A stretch of DNA of 64,000 bases from NCBI GenBank assembly GCA_002503285.1, contig DARI01000021.1, positions 1 through 64,000 on the forward strand. Reading direction: 5' to 3'. A model generated the notes under the pieces. The model had not been told where the DNA came from. It saw nothing but the letters and a program-made list of their open reading frames with translations, and did no database searches. Source of the DNA: Euryarchaeota archaeon UBA557. Its GTDB lineage: Archaea; Thermoplasmatota; Poseidoniia; Poseidoniales; Thalassarchaeaceae. A program made the translations under genes and the position numbers. This document shows, in pieces, positions 16,561 to 24,756 of the stretch (the first letter of the stretch is position 1; every line of letters begins with the position of its first letter).

Positions 16561-18177
16561 TCAAACAAAAGGTATAGCAAATGTTGCAAAGGTGTGTAAA
16601 TTTACAATAGAAAGTATACAGGGTTTTGGCTGAAATCCTAACATTTTCTGAAAATCAGTCTGATCTTGCCAAGTTGAACTATGCAGTAGTGTAACGCCTT
16701 TGTGATTACCCATGTAATGACCATGTACATGGCCTGTAACAAATATATCTGGAGTTTGACGTATTACCATATTATCTTCAGGTTCTGGAGATAACGGAGT
16801 CTTGTTCCCCCACGATGGTGCTAAATGTCTTCTCTCCAACATCGCTTTCATGGCTAATTCAGGTTTAGAATAAGATACAGATCTTAAAGTTGCTACAAAA
16901 TCATCAATACTTTTTCCATGATATGATAGAACTCGAACTCCATGTAGGCTAAAATCACAGGGATTGCCTACAAAAACGGCATCTGAATAATCTTGCTGAA
17001 TTTCTGGATCCAATGAAGGTTGTGGTTCTGCTGGCCTTACTGCATCATGATTCCCAGGAAGAATAATAATATCTATCCAATCAGGAATTTCTTCTAAAAG
17101 TCTAGCTAATTCTGAATATTGCTTGTAGAGATCCTTGATTGCTAAATGCTTATCTTGGCCTGGATAAATGCCTATACCATCAACGCCATCTCCACTAAGA
17201 ACAAAGTATTTTATCGTTCGAGCCATAGGATCATTCTTGAACCAATGAATCATTTTTTCCCAAGGTGTAGCGAGGAATGTTTTACTACCCAGATGTATAT
17301 CAGACAAGAAGGCGGCAGAAACTGCTCTATCAATACCTGCAGGAGTCTTGATATGATCTTTTAAAGGAGGATGATGTATGTCTTGAGCAAGAAATAATGG
17401 ATCCCTATCTCCAATAAAATAACCACTAATTCCAATTACTTCATCATCCATAAGGCCATCCATAGATGCATGAAACTCAGAAGCATTAGAAGGTGTTTTT
17501 AATGAGCATCTAATTTTACCAGTTTCATCTTCTATGTTAAAACCTAAATTTCCTTTTCGGGACCACCTAGTTTCACCAACTAATCCCACCAGAGTGGTTT
17601 CATAATCTGAAGTAGAATGAGTGTGCCTATTTCTCCATGCATCTGAATTAGAAATTGGCCTTCTTGGTAAAACATTACCTGATATCATAAGATTTCGAAG
17701 TTGAGTGAGTCTACTAGTAAAGCAATTTTGAATATCTAGTAAACTTCCTTCAGTAACTGACTTTCCAGTTATGTCAAAATGAATTTCGATATCTGAGTCT
17801 ATTTCTCTTGCATCCATTGGAAAATCATGTTTGCTGAAATGCGGTAAACCATGAGGCCTTGGTGCCACTTCTAATTGTGGTTGCGGAGTTGCAATAATGC
17901 GCCCTATAGGAGAAGGATTGTCAAGTTTGGCAAGTGTTGATTGTTCTAATTTACGTGTTGGAATGCTATCTTCATTTAACAACACATTCGGCACTAATGA
18001 TAATAAATTATCTATAGTATTAGAATCAAGTAATACTACTCCAGAAGCATGTGCAGCCTCTATTAACGGCAATATACTTGTTAGTTTTTCCAATTTATCT
18101 TTAGTTTTTGAGCCGAGGACAACCAAACCTGCACTACTAAGGATTCGAGATCTTTCGGACCAGCTTTCAGAACTCAT
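16561..18177 (-). CDS. polB: DNA polymerase D small subunit (DP1)
   Basis: 538-residue small subunit of the euryarchaeal replicative polymerase PolD. An N-terminal helical region and linker (~1-160) and an OB fold (~170-260) precede a calcineurin-like phosphoesterase domain (~270-530). The nuclease metal-binding motifs appear intact: FLSDIHLGS, SGDGVDG, LPGNHDA, LSYHGKS and VTGHVHGH. DP1 therefore probably keeps 3'-5' exonuclease activity. The large subunit DP2 is not in the window. The ATG at 18177 is 48 bases downstream of the cinA stop, so both may be in one transcript. Confidence 0.95.
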   Translation of the reverse strand: MSSESWSERSRILSSAGLVVLGSKTKDKLEKLTSILPLIEAAHASGVVLLDSNTIDNLLSLVPNVLLNEDSIPTRKLEQSTLAKLDNPSPIGRIIATPQPQLEVAPRPHGLPHFSKHDFPMDAREIDSDIEIHFDITGKSVTEGSLLDIQNCFTSRLTQLRNLMISGNVLPRRPISNSDAWRNRHTHSTSDYETTLVGLVGETRWSRKGNLGFNIEDETGKIRCSLKTPSNASEFHASMDGLMDDEVIGISGYFIGDRDPLFLAQDIHHPPLKDHIKTPAGIDRAVSAAFLSDIHLGSKTFLATPWEKMIHWFKNDPMARTIKYFVLSGDGVDGIGIYPGQDKHLAIKDLYKQYSELARLLEEIPDWIDIIILPGNHDAVRPAEPQPSLDPEIQQDYSDAVFVGNPCDFSLHGVRVLSYHGKSIDDFVATLRSVSYSKPELAMKAMLERRHLAPSWGNKTPLSPEPEDNMVIRQTPDIFVTGHVHGHYMGNHKGVTLLHSSTWQDQTDFQKMLGFQPKPCILSIVNLHTFATFAIPFV

Positions 18178-18225
18178 CCGTCTATCCGTAACCGATAACG
18201 CTCATGATAATATCTATAAGAATAA

Positions 18226-18924
18226 TTAATTATTAGGATTGCTATCCCAATCGGTCAGCGATGCTAAATCTATTTTAGAAATATCTTGAACGACAGTTTT
18301 TTTATTAGGTTGCCATGATAACTTGCCTTCCCATTCTTCTGATAAAGAATCTAAACTAGAAATATCGATATTCTTGTTTTTAGTGCCTGTATTAATTTTT
18401 TTCTCATCTACAATATTTTCTTTTTCATCAACATTATCCATTGCTTCTAATGCTAAACGTAAGCCAAATGCAGCAAAGGAACGTTTATTGTCGAGTCTAT
18501 CATTTTCTCCAAAATCCATTCTTCTGACCAAGAAGTAATCTCTTGCTATTATTGCTACATGCACCCTGCCTACTTCTTTGTTTTCAGACGAGCCTTTTGG
18601 ACCTGCGATGCCAGTAATTGCAATTGAAACATCTGAATTGGACCTATACCGGGCACCCCTTGCTAATTGAATTGCGACCTCATGAGATACTGCTCCGACA
18701 TTGCCTTCTTTGAAGTATGACTCGTCGACGCCTAATTGCTGAGTCTTAGATTCGTTTGAATAAACTATCCAACCTTGATTAAACCAATTACTGGCTCCCG
18801 ACATATCAGTAAGTAATGATGCAATGAGTCCACCAGTACAGGATTCTGCAGTTGAAATAGTCCAATTTCTCTTCTTTAATCGTCTGGAAAGACGAGCGGC
18901 AAGAGCAGCATTTTGTTCAACCAC
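18226..18924 (-). CDS. CinA C-terminal-domain protein (NMN amidohydrolase-like, PncC)
   Basis: 232-residue protein. Residues ~5-165 match the CinA C-terminal domain that deamidates nicotinamide mononucleotide in NAD recycling. Signatures are TAESCTGGLIASLLTD, GWIVYSNESKT, GAVSHEVA and ITGIAGPKGSSENK. The remaining ~65 residues are charged, low in complexity and not part of the family. The start is GTG at 18924. It precedes polB on the same strand. The CinA N-terminal molybdopterin-binding-like domain is absent, as in stand-alone PncC proteins. Confidence 0.9.
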   Translation of the reverse strand: MVEQNAALAARLSRRLKKRNWTISTAESCTGGLIASLLTDMSGASNWFNQGWIVYSNESKTQQLGVDESYFKEGNVGAVSHEVAIQLARGARYRSNSDVSIAITGIAGPKGSSENKEVGRVHVAIIARDYFLVRRMDFGENDRLDNKRSFAAFGLRLALEAMDNVDEKENIVDEKKINTGTKNKNIDISSLDSLSEEWEGKLSWQPNKKTVVQDISKIDLASLTDWDSNPNN

Positions 18925-19014
18925 GTCCCGGCGGTCAGGACACCATTATTGACCTTTTCACAATAAAAGTATTGTTAAGTCTGTGGATTGTCATCTTTAA
19001 TTATAAGATTTTAT

Positions 19015-19090
19015 TGGTGGGTCCGGCAGGAATTGAACCTGCGATCTTCGCTTTGTAAGAGCAACGTCATAACCCCTAGACCACGGACCC
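19015..19090 (-). tRNA. tRNA-Val(UAC), CCA encoded
   Basis: The reverse strand gives acceptor stem GGGUCCG/CGGACCC, anticodon stem UUGCU/AGCGA (with one G-U pair), and loop CUUACAA with anticodon UAC. The T arm has the GGUUCAAUUCC core. The discriminator A is at 19018 and encoded CCA at 19015-19017. No intron is seen. Confidence 0.96.
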
Positions 19091-19157
19091 TGCATACGAG
19101 CAAGGGAGCAATGTATTCAAATCCTCTGTACATCATGGCTCATATTAGAGGAATCAG

Positions 19158-20141
19158 ATGAGTTCGATGACGGATTTGTTAACAAGATTAAAAAAATCAG
19201 GCGTCCCTGTAACTAATAAGATAAAAATAGCCATGGAATTCATCAAACCAGACATATTTACTGACCATGATTTAGAATTATTTTGGAATGATATGCCGAC
19301 ACCTTTCTTTATGACTGAGAATGGATCTGTAAAATCAATATCGGCCCCCCATATGATAGTGACTTTACTATACCATTTGGAAATATTAGAAAATCAAAAT
19401 ATATTGATTATGGGTTCTAAATCAGGTTATTTGGGAGCATTGGTAGACAGAATTATTGGAAAAGACGGAAATGTAATGATTTTGGAACCTCACAATCAAG
19501 TTAGAGATTATACCAGTAAAAGAATAAGTAAACACAATACAATAGGAACTATAGAAATATGTTCACAAAAGGATTTACTAGAATCAGAAAAGAAATTTGA
19601 TAGAATATTAATTACAGGTTATTTGAGGAATGTATCTGAAGACATACAATTTCATGTAAAAGATGGAGGATTTGTACTTGCCCCCATAGGCAGTAGTATC
19701 CATCAAAGACTATTAAAAAAGGAAAAGCAAGGAAATGTGTGGATGGATACAGACCTTGGTGGAGTCATATTTGGGCCAATGGATTTAACAGAAATAAATA
19801 ATAATCCATTGGATTCTAAAAATATAATAGAACACATGGAAGTAGCATTGGAGCTAATATTAGAAGTAATTGAAATTGAAGAAGAATCATTAGTAAGAAT
19901 ACGGGACTTAATATCATCTATAAGAGAATTGCCTGACGATATTCCGCCCCTAGATCAATATTCTAGTGATGATGAAATATTTGAACATCCGATAATGGAA
20001 TTATTATTATCCGAACAAGAATGGTTAGGGCCATTATGGCCAATTCTAACAGGATTAGATAATATTTTTATTTCAGATTTTAACGAGATGCATGGTGACG
20101 AATATTCAAACAATGGTGGACATAGTGATTTAGTTCCTTGA
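19158..20141 (+). CDS. Protein-L-isoaspartate methyltransferase-like protein
   Basis: 327-residue protein. Residues ~50-215 resemble PCMT, the SAM-dependent enzyme that repairs isoaspartyl residues. The substrate-binding ISAPHMIVTLL is conserved. The SAM site is divergent, with ILIMGSKSGYLGAL in place of the usual GxGxG, followed by VMILEPH and a DRILITG strand. The C-terminal ~110 residues are acidic and helical with no recognised domain. The altered glycine motif and the extension suggest a specialised paralogue, perhaps with another substrate. A HEAT-repeat gene follows after 45 bases. Confidence 0.7.
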   Translation: MSSMTDLLTRLKKSGVPVTNKIKIAMEFIKPDIFTDHDLELFWNDMPTPFFMTENGSVKSISAPHMIVTLLYHLEILENQNILIMGSKSGYLGALVDRIIGKDGNVMILEPHNQVRDYTSKRISKHNTIGTIEICSQKDLLESEKKFDRILITGYLRNVSEDIQFHVKDGGFVLAPIGSSIHQRLLKKEKQGNVWMDTDLGGVIFGPMDLTEINNNPLDSKNIIEHMEVALELILEVIEIEEESLVRIRDLISSIRELPDDIPPLDQYSSDDEIFEHPIMELLLSEQEWLGPLWPILTGLDNIFISDFNEMHGDEYSNNGGHSDLVP

Positions 20142-20186
20142 AAATAGATAAGCATATTCTTGATATAATACTCACTGGATAAATAT

Positions 20187-21212
20187 ATGCGGCATCCTGC
20201 AACATCGCGCCTTTATCATAAAGATGAAAGACAAAGGAGACGAGCTGTAAGGAAATTATTTGAGGTTGATGATCCAGATAACCTCTATGATTTTATAAAT
20301 TTATTAGATGATAAAGAAGCCTGGTATAGAGAAAAATCGATGGAAGCCATTGTAAAATGGGCGAACAACGGTGATGAAAAAATAATTCAAAAATTATCGA
20401 ATTCGGAATATATTTCTCAAAGATTATTGGCAGCAAAACTATCTCAAAGATTAGATAAAAATAGAAATAAAATTTTACAAATGTTGTGTTTAGATAATGA
20501 AATTACCGTCAGAATATCAGCATGGGAAGAAACATTGAACGTCCCGGATTCAGAAATTAATAATTTGATTAAAAATGGTATGGCATCAGAGGATAAAGCA
20601 ATTAGAAAAATTAGTTTAATAAGGTTATCAAAAATGGATAATATAGAAATTAAATATATCCTTGAATCATTAGAAGATGTTTCTTACTCAGTTATTAATG
20701 CGGGATTGGAGATAATTAAATCTGAACCCAAAATAAATAAAGATGGGGATTTTGATGAACATTTGACCAGAATAGCATTTGATAAATCTAATAAGAATTG
20801 TAATATTGCAGCATCTATATTGATTGAGAAAAATTATACAAATGCAGAGATGTCTAAAAGCATACTAAAATGGAGTGAAGAAAGTGATATGGTTTTTTTA
20901 AATCCAATAGTTAATTCACTCAGAAAGATAGAATGGTGGAATAATGAACAACTTAGGTTGCACATAATAAATGATTCAAGTGACGCGTTTGTAATTAAAA
21001 TTATTAGAGGTTCGAACTCTGAAATGGTATCAAAAATAAGAAATGAGATATTGACTAAATCGAAAAGGGATGACGATGTAAAATCGAGAATTATCGAAGA
21101 TCTGATTGGCAGAAAAATAAGTAATAGCACTATTGAAATAATAAAGGAATTTAAAAATAATAGTAATCCAACTTTATCTACAGTATCAAAAGAAATATTA
21201 GAAAATCTATGA
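20187..21212 (+). CDS. HEAT-repeat-like helical protein
   Basis: 341-residue all-helical protein, very rich in Lys, Glu, Asn and Ile. Repeated helical pairs of about 30-35 residues resemble HEAT/PBS-lyase repeats, for example the one starting LYDFINLLDDKEAWYREKSM. The N-terminus is basic (ERQRRRAVRK). Such solenoids usually serve as protein-binding scaffolds. It follows the PCMT-like gene and converges with the ParB-like gene. No catalytic motif is seen and the specific partner is unknown. Confidence 0.6.
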   Translation: MRHPATSRLYHKDERQRRRAVRKLFEVDDPDNLYDFINLLDDKEAWYREKSMEAIVKWANNGDEKIIQKLSNSEYISQRLLAAKLSQRLDKNRNKILQMLCLDNEITVRISAWEETLNVPDSEINNLIKNGMASEDKAIRKISLIRLSKMDNIEIKYILESLEDVSYSVINAGLEIIKSEPKINKDGDFDEHLTRIAFDKSNKNCNIAASILIEKNYTNAEMSKSILKWSEESDMVFLNPIVNSLRKIEWWNNEQLRLHIINDSSDAFVIKIIRGSNSEMVSKIRNEILTKSKRDDDVKSRIIEDLIGRKISNSTIEIIKEFKNNSNPTLSTVSKEILENL

Positions 21213-21216
21213 AGTG

Positions 21217-21678
21217 CTAATTTATTGCCGGTAGCATTAATCTAGATAATGGGATTGAAATTGGAGGAAGATGATCGGGTAACCTATGTCTACTAGTTTT
21301 GGGCGGAAATAAATCACCCGATAGGGCAGCATTCACTACATCTGATTTCTCAATAGAGTCTTTGCCGGAGTTTGGCCAAAGGCCTAATTCTATCGAATCA
21401 TCATTAAGATAGTCGACCATGACACAGGGGAGGCAGAGTAAATTCAATCTTTTTGCAACAGTGTATCTATGATGTCCATCGAGAATTGTACCGGTGTTTC
21501 TATCAACAACAAGCGGCAAAACGTATGCATTCCATCTAAGAGTCATTTTTTCCAATTGGTCTACTTTTTTGGCAATAATTTCTTCATGCGATAATAATAA
21601 TTCTATTGGAACCAGTTCGACTAACATAATCGCCTCCAAGGGTATCCTTTGGATATACCTGTCTGCCGAAGCAATCAT
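21217..21678 (-). CDS. Stand-alone ParB/Srx-fold protein, possible SerK-like kinase
   Basis: 153-residue protein with the ParB/sulfiredoxin fold signature. VPIELLLSHEEI is followed by LPLVVDRNTGTILDGHHRYTVAKRL, and then by LPCVMVDYLNDDSIEL. The DGHHR box is shared with the archaeal free-serine kinase SerK and with SbnI rather than with chromosome-segregation ParB, and there is no helix-turn-helix domain. A metabolic kinase role is thus possible, with the Glu in SHEEI a candidate catalytic residue. The start may be ATG 21678 or ATG 21627. It is divergent from the CCA enzyme gene. Confidence 0.65.
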   Translation of the reverse strand: MIASADRYIQRIPLEAIMLVELVPIELLLSHEEIIAKKVDQLEKMTLRWNAYVLPLVVDRNTGTILDGHHRYTVAKRLNLLCLPCVMVDYLNDDSIELGLWPNSGKDSIEKSDVVNAALSGDLFPPKTSRHRLPDHLPPISIPLSRLMLPAIN

Positions 21679-21702
21679 GCATAGTAGACTTCTGGGTCCA
21701 CC

Positions 21703-22959
21703 ATGGAGGACTCATCTTCACCGTTTGAATGGCCAATAGATGATGAGACTGAAATAGTCCTCAGCAGAATCCGAAAAAGGGGTAAAGCATGGATAGTAGG
21801 AGGATGGGTGAGAGATTCATTATTAGGTGTTAAGTCAATTATTGACATAGATATTGCAACTAACCTGAAGCCCACTGAAATAGTCAAAATATTTCCGGAT
21901 TCAATTATTATAAACGAAAATTTTGGGACAGTTTTGGTAAGAATGAAAGATGAAAATATTCAATCTTTAAAAGAATGGGAGGTAACTACCCTTAGATCAG
22001 AAAGTAATTACACCGATGGAAGGAGGCCAGATACAGTTAATTTTGGTGATAGTATATTTGAAGACATATCTAGAAGAGATTTTACTATTAATGCAATGGC
22101 GATTAACAGTGAGGGAGATTTAATTGACAAGTTTGGAGGTCATGATGATCTTAAAAAAAATATATTAAGATGTGTTGGAAATGCTGATGAAAGATTAAGT
22201 GAGGATAGTTTAAGAATTATTCGTGCATTTAGATTCATAGGCTTAAGAAATAATACAATAATGACATTTGATAGTGAATTAAATAAAGCAATTTTAGATA
22301 ACGTTGGAATGATAAAAAATGTATCTAAAGAAAGAATTGATTCAGAATTACGTAAGATAATGAAGTCCAAAAATGCACTTATGATATTATCTAAAATGGA
22401 GGAGTTTAACGTCATAGAAATGATTTTTCCAGATTTAAAAATTAATTTAGATGTAGAATTAACAGACGATTATAGAGTGAACTTACTTCTAATATTTGGA
22501 AATGATGATGATATTGAAGTTGCAAAGTTATTAAAAAAATATTTAAAAATTTCAAATAAAGATGAAAGTATCATTAAATTTTTGTCTCTAAATAAGCTAA
22601 ATATTCCATCCAATAATGTTAGAGAATTAAGAAGATTTAGAGCGTATTTGTCCGATGAACAGAAAAATTGTTTTTTGAAATATTTAGATGGGAGTGGATT
22701 TGATACCAATAATTTGGAATCTTCATTAATCAATTTACCACCATTAAAGGCAGGGAAAAAACCATTAATAGATGGCAATATTTTAAGATCTTTGACTGGA
22801 TTAGAGCCTGGAGCGAAGTTAGGTAAATTGAAAGGACTGTTACATAGAGAACAAATAGAACAAGATATCGGAAATATTGAAGATGTCTTGGACCTATTAA
22901 AATATATAGATTGGGAAAATTCTAATTATGAAGAATGGGGCCATATGTGTTGGCCATAA
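21703..22959 (+). CDS. cca: Class II (bacterial-type) tRNA nucleotidyltransferase/poly(A) polymerase
   Basis: 418-residue member of the bacterial/eukaryotic poly(A) polymerase-CCA enzyme family. It has the class II head: IVGGWVRDSLLG, the catalytic DIDIAT, the Arg of TTLRSE, RRDFTINAMA, and the helical neck with DSLRIIRAFRFIGL. It would add or repair the 3' CCA of tRNAs. Archaea normally use an unrelated class I CCA enzyme, so this looks like a transferred gene. All four tRNA genes in the window encode CCA, so the enzyme may act mainly in repair. A C-terminal helical domain of ~200 residues ends in a Trp-rich tail. Base composition matches the neighbours. Confidence 0.92.
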   Translation: MEDSSSPFEWPIDDETEIVLSRIRKRGKAWIVGGWVRDSLLGVKSIIDIDIATNLKPTEIVKIFPDSIIINENFGTVLVRMKDENIQSLKEWEVTTLRSESNYTDGRRPDTVNFGDSIFEDISRRDFTINAMAINSEGDLIDKFGGHDDLKKNILRCVGNADERLSEDSLRIIRAFRFIGLRNNTIMTFDSELNKAILDNVGMIKNVSKERIDSELRKIMKSKNALMILSKMEEFNVIEMIFPDLKINLDVELTDDYRVNLLLIFGNDDDIEVAKLLKKYLKISNKDESIIKFLSLNKLNIPSNNVRELRRFRAYLSDEQKNCFLKYLDGSGFDTNNLESSLINLPPLKAGKKPLIDGNILRSLTGLEPGAKLGKLKGLLHREQIEQDIGNIEDVLDLLKYIDWENSNYEEWGHMCWP

Positions 22960-23466
22960 TCACAATTCATTGAGATGTTCGATGTACTCATTTAGATCAA
23001 AGTAGAAGTCGTAATCGAATTCGTGGGGTTTCACAATTAGGCACCATCCATCACCATAGGCATCATCATTTACTAAATCGGGACTATCTTCCACATCTCC
23101 ATTTAATTCTACAATTTTACATGGGAATGGTGCATTAATCAATAATCTTTCATTTGCTGTCCTTACAGTTATCATCAAATCGTCAACTCCTATTTCATCA
23201 CCGCTAGTTAATGGAGTAGCTTCAGCATCATCATCAACAACTGATTCTTCTTCATCTACGTCTGATCGGAATTCACTATCATCTTCAGGTTTGGCCAAAA
23301 CAACTCTTACAATATCTCCATACTCGGCCCTGATAAATTCACTAATTCCTATCTTCACTGTCATGTCTTCTTCTTTCTTCTCATCCAATACTTTCAACCA
23401 TAGATGATCCTTACTATACCGGCGGTCATGGGCTATGCTGAATTCAAAGAAATCTCCGTCAGACAT
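22960..23466 (-). CDS. GcvH-like protein lacking the lipoyl lysine
   Basis: About 168 residues from ATG 23466 (an upstream TTG would give 176). It follows the glycine-cleavage H protein pattern: HLWLKV, VKIGISEFIRAEYGDIVRV, APFPCKIVELNGDVEDSP and NDDAYGDGWCLIVKP. Two differences stand out. An acidic insertion of ~25 residues (about 61-85) interrupts the domain. Where H proteins have the lipoylated Lys in ESVKA, this protein reads TVRTANE, with Arg and no nearby Lys. It is therefore unlikely to carry lipoate and may be a scaffold or partner of other enzymes. No gcvT or gcvP gene is nearby; it is divergent from an acyl-CoA dehydrogenase. Confidence 0.75.
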   Translation of the reverse strand: MSDGDFFEFSIAHDRRYSKDHLWLKVLDEKKEEDMTVKIGISEFIRAEYGDIVRVVLAKPEDDSEFRSDVDEEESVVDDDAEATPLTSGDEIGVDDLMITVRTANERLLINAPFPCKIVELNGDVEDSPDLVNDDAYGDGWCLIVKPHEFDYDFYFDLNEYIEHLNEL

Positions 23467-23581
23467 GTTGCTTTCGTTCGCCCGCGCCAACGTCTCACTT
23501 TTTAATCATTCGGAGTGATTTGCTAACATTTGACGGCGAGAGATTAACAATGTGAACTTCTTCGGTTGGTTTGGGATAATT

Positions 23582-24754
23582 ATGGATTTTCAAGAGACTG
23601 AAGAACAAAGCATGATAAGAGGCATGGTACGAAGCTTCGCAGAGGATATTTTGGCACCTACTTGCCTAGATAGAGATAGAAATGCAAGTCCGCCACTTGA
23701 AGAATGGAAATTATTTTGTGAATATGGATTACAAGGAATTACCATCCCTGAAGAATATGGAGGCAATCCAGTTGATGATATCATTGAAGCGATCATAGTA
23801 GAAGAATTGGCAAGAGTAGATCCATCCTTTTCTGTAATGTATTGTGTACATGTAGGGTTGTGTGCTAAAACTATAGCATTACATGGAAATGAGGAACAAA
23901 AGAAAAAATACTTGACTAGATTATCCAAGGGAGAAATAGGGGCATATTCACTATCAGAAGCTGGGGCCGGAACAGATGCTGCAGCACTAGGATGCCGTGC
24001 GAAATTAAGTGATGATGGATCACATTACATCCTTAATGGAGAGAAAATGTGGGTAACTAATGGTAAAAGTGCAAATATATATGTCCTATTTGCAAAAGAT
24101 ATAGGTCATCCCGAATATGGAGATAAACGACATGGAGGGACTACAGCATTCATAATTGATTCCGAAATGGAAGGTTTCAGCGTAGGAAAGAAGGAAGAAA
24201 AACTAGGTATTCGGTCTTCAGATACTTGCGTGTTATTATTAAATAATTGTAAAGTTCCAGTAGAGAATGTTTTGAAAGGCTCAGGAAATGGTTTTCCAAT
24301 AGCAATGAATGCATTGGACAATTCTAGAATCGGGATTGCTGCACAAGCACTTGGGATTGCCCAAGGAGCATATGAAGCTGCATTGAATTACGCACATGAG
24401 AGGCAATCATTTGGAAAACCAATTGCATATCATCAAAGTATTGGAAACTATTTAGCAGATATGGCCACACAGACCGAGGCAGCAAGAATGATGGTTTACA
24501 AGGCCGCGTGGGCAAAACAAAGACACTATGAACTAGGAATGGAAAGACATACCAAGGAGGCTAGTATGGCAAAATTATTCGCTGGAGATACTGCAATGTG
24601 GGTCTCAGAAAGAGCAGTTCAAGTATTAGGTGGATATGGATATACTACTGATTTTCCTGTTGAGAGATTCTTCAGAGATGCTAAAATCACTCAAATATAT
24701 GAAGGTACTCAAGAAGTTCAAAGAATTGTGATAAATAGGGCCATAAAACCTTAG
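23582..24754 (+). CDS. Acyl-CoA dehydrogenase
   Basis: 390-residue FAD-dependent acyl-CoA dehydrogenase. The ATG at 23582 begins MDFQETEEQSMIRG, the usual N-terminus. Motifs are GAYSLSEAGAGTDAA, the MWVTNGKSA FAD/substrate segment, and the C-terminal QVLGGYGYTTDFPVERFFRDAK with YEGTQEVQRIVI. The catalytic base should be the Glu of YEGTQE, as in short- and medium-chain enzymes. Electrons would pass to ETF, encoded at 30563-32251. It takes part in fatty acid or branched-chain amino acid degradation. It ends three bases from the HMG-CoA synthase stop on the other strand. Confidence 0.95.
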   Translation: MDFQETEEQSMIRGMVRSFAEDILAPTCLDRDRNASPPLEEWKLFCEYGLQGITIPEEYGGNPVDDIIEAIIVEELARVDPSFSVMYCVHVGLCAKTIALHGNEEQKKKYLTRLSKGEIGAYSLSEAGAGTDAAALGCRAKLSDDGSHYILNGEKMWVTNGKSANIYVLFAKDIGHPEYGDKRHGGTTAFIIDSEMEGFSVGKKEEKLGIRSSDTCVLLLNNCKVPVENVLKGSGNGFPIAMNALDNSRIGIAAQALGIAQGAYEAALNYAHERQSFGKPIAYHQSIGNYLADMATQTEAARMMVYKAAWAKQRHYELGMERHTKEASMAKLFAGDTAMWVSERAVQVLGGYGYTTDFPVERFFRDAKITQIYEGTQEVQRIVINRAIKP

Positions 24755-24756
24755 TA

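Noticed and set aside
18960..18975. Inverted repeat ACAATA-AAAG-TATTGT upstream of cinA
   Set aside because: Arms of six AT-rich bases are expected often by chance and there is no support from a second site.
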